In this document: one piece after another, positions 61,334 through 64,000 of the stretch
Layout: each line of letters starts with the position of its first letter
Numbering within the stretch: the stretch's first letter is position 1
From: Chelatococcus sp. HY11
GTDB taxonomy: Bacteria > Pseudomonadota > Alphaproteobacteria > Rhizobiales > Beijerinckiaceae
DNA: 64,000 nt
NCBI RefSeq assembly: GCF_018398335.1
Contig: NZ_JAHBRX010000002.1
Coordinates: forward strand, 930,001 to 994,000
Direction of reading: 5' to 3'
Notes under the pieces: model-generated
What the model was told of the DNA's origin: nothing
The model's database searches: none
What the model saw: only the letters and a program-made list of their open reading frames with translations
Program-made: the position numbers and the translations under genes

Positions 61334-62335
61334 ATGGTCACGAAACTGGCGCTTCTCGGCGCGGGCCGCATCGGCAAGGTCCATGCACACGCGATCGCCG
61401 AGGACAAGCGGGCGCAACTCGTGGCCGTTGCCGACGTCATGCCGGACGCCGCGCGGGCGATAGCCGAGGGCACCGGCTGCGCTGTCCGCACGATCGATGC
61501 AATCGAGGCGGACAAGACCATCGACGCGGTTATCATCTGCACGCCAACGAATACCCATGCGGATCTGATCGAGCGCTTCGCCAAGGCCGGCAAGGCGATC
61601 TTCTGCGAAAAGCCGATCGACCTCGATATCAACCGCGCAAAGGCCTGCCTGGAGATCGTACGCAACACCGGGGCGAAGGTCATGCTCGGCTTCAACCGCC
61701 GTTTCGATCCGCATTTCCGCGCCGTACGAAAGGCGATCGACGACGGCGTCATTGGCGCAGTGGAGATGGTTACGATTACCAGTCGTGATCCGGGCCCACC
61801 GCCACCCGAATACATCAAGGTGTCGGGCGGCATTTTCCGCGACATGACGATCCATGACTTCGATATGGCGAGATTTCTGCTCGGGGAGGATATTCATTCG
61901 GTCATGGCCTCTGCGGCCGCCTTGATCGATCCAGGCATCGATGAGCTTGGTGACTACGACACCGCGAGCCTGATCTTGACCACGTCGAACGGCAAGCAGG
62001 CGATTATCTCGAATTCCCGGCGGGCGAGCTATGGTTACGATCAGCGTATCGAGGTGCACGGGTCCCTGGGGTCGGTCGCCGCGGAAAACCAGCGTCCGGT
62101 CTCGATCGAGATTGCCACCGCAAACGGCTATTTGCGCCCGCCGCTCCACGATTTCTTCATGACCCGCTACGCGGCAGCCTATGCTGCAGAGATCGCCGCG
62201 TTCATCGACAGCATATCCAGCAGCGCTCCACCATCGCCGTCCATCGAAGACGGCGTCAGTGCGCTGGCCCTCGCTGACGCCGCATTGCTCTCGGCGCAAA
62301 GCGGCAAAGCCGTGATCGTCAACGCGTCTCCATGA
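61334..62335 (+). CDS. iolG: myo-Inositol 2-dehydrogenase
   Basis: A 333-residue GFO/IDH/MocA-family oxidoreductase. ATG 61334 gives MVTKLALLGAGRIGKVHAHA, NAD-binding. The motif IFCEKPIDLDINRAK contains the conserved EKP Lys, and GGIFRDMTIHDFDMARFLLG the catalytic Asp/His. The last part SPSIEDGVSALALADAALLS is typical of IolG. Oxidises myo-inositol to 2-keto-myo-inositol, the first step ahead of iolE and iolD. Divergent from the iolDE unit, with the dead regulator between them. Confidence 0.9.
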   Translation: MVTKLALLGAGRIGKVHAHAIAEDKRAQLVAVADVMPDAARAIAEGTGCAVRTIDAIEADKTIDAVIICTPTNTHADLIERFAKAGKAIFCEKPIDLDINRAKACLEIVRNTGAKVMLGFNRRFDPHFRAVRKAIDDGVIGAVEMVTITSRDPGPPPPEYIKVSGGIFRDMTIHDFDMARFLLGEDIHSVMASAAALIDPGIDELGDYDTASLILTTSNGKQAIISNSRRASYGYDQRIEVHGSLGSVAAENQRPVSIEIATANGYLRPPLHDFFMTRYAAAYAAEIAAFIDSISSSAPPSPSIEDGVSALALADAALLSAQSGKAVIVNASP

Positions 62336-62349
62336 CCCGCTTGCTCTCA

Positions 62350-62490
62350 TTATGTGATGCCGGGTGAGGCGCACGCCGCCTCACCCAAGAAACCGCGCAC
62401 GATCACGGCAAGTTCGCGCGCCCGGTCAATCGATGCCGTGTGGCCGGCGTCCGGAATAGCCTCGAAGCCCGCCCGGAGAGCGCATGCCGC
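62350..62490 (-). pseudogene. Fragment of an alpha/beta-hydrolase C-terminus
   Basis: The minus strand encodes FEAIPDAGHTASIDRARELA followed by VIVRGFLGE, which looks like the end of an alpha/beta hydrolase with the catalytic His (IPxAGHxxxIDxPxxxxxxxxxFL). Upstream of it the frame has no hydrolase character and runs into the lactonase gene end. It is read as a scrap of a lost gene in the gap between iolG and the lactonase. Confidence 0.45.
62362..62386. terminator. Strong hairpin downstream of iolG
   Basis: GGGTGAGGCG (62362-62371) and CGCCTCACCC (62377-62386) form a perfect 10-bp stem with a 5-base loop, 27 bp after the iolG stop. There is no following T-run, so it may be a factor-assisted terminator or an RNA stabiliser. 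Confidence 0.5.
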
Positions 62491-62606
62491 CGTTGCGCGG
62501 ATCGGCGCCGACGCGGCGACCCGCGCCTTGGGGCTTGAGGTTCTGGCAGACCGCCTTGGGTGTGGTGAGACCGCCGTCGTCCCTGATAGTCGGTTGGTAG
62601 CCACCA

Positions 62607-63443
62607 TCAGAACACTTCTTTTTCAGCCAGGCGCCTGAGCCCGTCCGGATCATGGGCCGGAAGGACGACCGTTGGTTCGCCCTCGGCAAACTCCTTGATC
62701 ATACGCAGCGTGCGGACCGACAGATCGGGATCAAACGTAACCCCATCGGCCTTCTCCGCCCGCAGATTGACCGTGTCATAGGTTGCATCGCCGGCGAGGA
62801 AGTAGGTCACGTCCTCCGCACGGACGATCACAGACGCATGGCCGTTGGCATGCCCCGGAGTAGGTACCAGGAGGATGCGGCCGTCTTGGGTGATGGGATG
62901 TGATGTCGGAAATGGCCCGAAAGCATCACCGTCCATCGCGATCAGTTCCGGCTTCAGCCAAATCGGCCAACGCTGGGGCAAGCAACCCGCAAGCATCCCC
63001 TTCAGGCCACGGGATGCGTCATAGCTTTCGCGGGAAGCAATGATGCGGTTGTGCGGGAAATGATCGAGCCCGCCGGTATGGTCGTGATGGAAATGTGTCA
63101 GGATGACCGCGGCGATGTCGCGCGCGGGGTCAAGGCCGAGGTCATGAAGACGCGGACCGATCTCTTCGCCCGGGGCGACCTTGATCACCACCTCCTTGGT
63201 GAAGAACGGGTTCCAGCGTGGCAAATAGCCTGGGACGGAATTGCGCCACGTGTCACCTGTATCGACCAGAAACTTGCCTTCCGGATGGTCGATCAGGAAG
63301 CAAAAGATTGGCAATGGGTCGACCCAATTGCGGTCGCGAAAAATGTCGATCTTGCGTCCGAAGCCACCGCGTCCCTCTCGACCGGTTCGCTGCGCCGTCT
63401 TCATTCTCGCCTTGCCCGTCTCGATTGCCGTCACGGTGATCAT
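62607..63443 (-). CDS. N-acyl-homoserine lactonase-like metallo-beta-lactamase-fold hydrolase
   Basis: A 278-residue hydrolase. ATG 63443 has AAAGGAGG at good spacing. The metal motif THFHHDHTGGLDHF (HxHxDH) is complete, with a further His in VPTPGHANGHASVIV and an Asp in FLAGDATYDTVNL, as in AttM/AiiA-type lactonases. Such enzymes open the lactone ring of quorum-sensing signals, but many relatives use other lactones. It is divergent from a TetR gene and the intervening palindromes suggest that TetR controls it. A ligand other than AHL cannot be excluded. Confidence 0.8.
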   Translation of the reverse strand: MITVTAIETGKARMKTAQRTGREGRGGFGRKIDIFRDRNWVDPLPIFCFLIDHPEGKFLVDTGDTWRNSVPGYLPRWNPFFTKEVVIKVAPGEEIGPRLHDLGLDPARDIAAVILTHFHHDHTGGLDHFPHNRIIASRESYDASRGLKGMLAGCLPQRWPIWLKPELIAMDGDAFGPFPTSHPITQDGRILLVPTPGHANGHASVIVRAEDVTYFLAGDATYDTVNLRAEKADGVTFDPDLSVRTLRMIKEFAEGEPTVVLPAHDPDGLRRLAEKEVF

Positions 63444-63464
63444 GTCCAGCCTCCTTTGAAAAAC

Positions 63465-63476
63465 GAACAACCGTTC
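63465..63476. promoter_or_regulatory. Candidate TetR operator, left copy
   Basis: GAACAACCGTTC, a near-palindromic 12-mer in the divergent gap, two changes from the perfect copy at 63504. It overlaps the upstream region of the lactonase gene (22 bp from its start). Confidence 0.4.
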
Positions 63477-63503
63477 TCTAATCCTATACAGGCGCCTTGT
63501 AAA

Positions 63504-63515
63504 GAACGGCCGTTC
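63504..63515. promoter_or_regulatory. Candidate TetR operator, right copy
   Basis: GAACGGCCGTTC, a perfect 12-bp palindrome 16 bp before the TetR start codon, 39 bp from the left copy. A further half-site AAGAACGGTC directly precedes the ATG. This arrangement is typical of self-regulated TetR repressors. Confidence 0.55.
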
Positions 63516-63530
63516 GTTTTAAGAACGGTC

Positions 63531-64000
63531 ATGCCAAAGATTTCCGATGAAGCCCGCGAAACACGTCGTAGCCAAATCCTCGACGCCGCTTGGCGCTGTT
63601 TCGACAAGGAGGGACTGCATGCCACCACGATGCAGCACATCATTGGAGCCAGCGGCCTGTCGGCGGGAGCCGTCTACAGCTACTTCAAAAGCAAGGATGA
63701 TTTGATCTTTGCTGCTGTTACAACCTCCCTCGAGCGCCTGAGAGTGCTCCTCGGCGAAGCAATCCAGCGGCAGCCGCCGCGCTCGGCGGCGGAGTTGATC
63801 GCTCTACTGCTACCGGTCATCACGACGTTTGCGGTCCGCGATGGCTACGATCTGAGGCGTATCGCGCTGCTGGGATGGAGTGAGGCACAGCGCAACAGGC
63901 GGCTTCGCGCGACGATGCAAACCTACTACGCCGCGTTCCGCGAGAACCTCAGCAGGCTCGCAATAGGCTGGGGCCCCGCTCGATCGCCCTCAGATGCGGA
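63531..64000 (+). CDS. TetR-family transcriptional regulator (partial at right edge)
   Basis: The open frame from ATG 63531 runs off the window (about 156 residues visible). It starts MPKISDEARETRRSQILDAA; the helix-turn-helix follows (ATTMQHIIGASGLSAGAVYS, YFKSKDDLI), the classic TetR N-terminus. The ligand domain is only partly present. It is divergent from the lactonase gene, with palindromes (63465-63476, 63504-63515) between them, so it most likely represses itself and the lactonase. The effector is unknown. Confidence 0.85.
   Translation, partial: MPKISDEARETRRSQILDAAWRCFDKEGLHATTMQHIIGASGLSAGAVYSYFKSKDDLIFAAVTTSLERLRVLLGEAIQRQPPRSAAELIALLLPVITTFAVRDGYDLRRIALLGWSEAQRNRRLRATMQTYYAAFRENLSRLAIGWGPARSPSDA

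Noticed and set aside
1-64000. Prophage, integrative element, insertion sequence, tRNA or CRISPR array
   Set aside because: No integrase, transposase, terminal inverted repeat, tRNA cloverleaf or spaced direct repeats were seen anywhere in the window.

Overview
The window is a GC-rich (roughly 60-65 %) chromosomal segment of an alphaproteobacterium, most likely of the order Hyphomicrobiales (Rhizobiales). The pointers are a RpoE-ChrR-type sigma/anti-sigma locus with cyclopropane-synthase-like genes, several tripartite tricarboxylate and Liv-type transporters, an iol remnant, and a short intergenic sequence (about 3945-3982) that resembles a repeat common in that order. No rRNA, tRNA, CRISPR array or transposase was seen. 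The genus is not assigned.

Layout. (1) 1-3.9 kb: the end of a ROK-family gene, a gene-poor kilobase, a small exported protein and a 14-TM DHA2 efflux pump. (2) 4.0-10.3 kb: an uptake and degradation unit. A tripartite tricarboxylate transporter (TctC-TctB-TctA) is in an operon with a threonine-synthase-like PLP enzyme, divergent from an M24 peptidase and an IclR regulator. An inverted repeat in the divergent gap is the probable operator. (3) 10.4-17.9 kb: a photo-oxidative/membrane-stress locus with an ECF sigma factor, a ChrR-like cupin anti-sigma, two Cfa-type methyltransferases, DUF1365, an FAD oxidoreductase, DUF1295, DUF2177 and DUF2147. (4) 18.2-19.7 kb: a GAF-PAS-GGDEF diguanylate cyclase.

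(5) 19.7-48.6 kb: the most striking part. Six copies of a palindrome, TGTTATCGATAACA or a near match, lie 50-115 bp upstream of six transcription units. The array surrounds one LacI/GntR-type repressor gene. The sites define a local regulon of about 29 kb: two complete Liv ABC transporters, a double alpha/beta-hydrolase protein with His at both nucleophile elbows, an acyl-CoA synthetase, two acyl-CoA dehydrogenases, a hydratase/3-hydroxyacyl-CoA dehydrogenase fusion, a thiolase-fold protein without an evident nucleophilic Cys plus its DUF35 partner, an HpcH-type aldolase, a dienoyl-CoA-reductase-like FMN/FeS enzyme, a fumarate-reductase-like FAD dehydrogenase, a beta-hydroxyacid dehydrogenase, an SDR, Ohr/OsmC, EthD and PCC-domain proteins. 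It reads as a complete import, CoA-activation, beta-oxidation and aldol-cleavage pathway for an organic acid whose identity cannot be read from sequence.

(6) 48.9-56.8 kb: a NHLM-type peptide export system (HlyD-like protein, C39 peptidase-ABC exporter, second ABC protein) facing two precursors with Nif11-like leaders, GG sites and glycine/alanine-rich cores. A third short GG peptide and a 42-codon ORF coupled to the HlyD gene are also present. No peptide-modifying enzyme is visible. (7) 57.5-62.4 kb: a decaying myo-inositol locus with iolE, iolD and iolG intact but iolB and an RpiR-type regulator reduced to fragments. (8) 62.3-64 kb: an alpha/beta-hydrolase scrap, an AHL-lactonase-like metallo-hydrolase and a divergent TetR regulator that runs off the right edge.

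Start codons were chosen by Shine-Dalgarno match, overlap with the upstream gene and family N-termini. They often differ from the longest possible frame. All functional calls rest on motif and family recognition by eye, without database searches.
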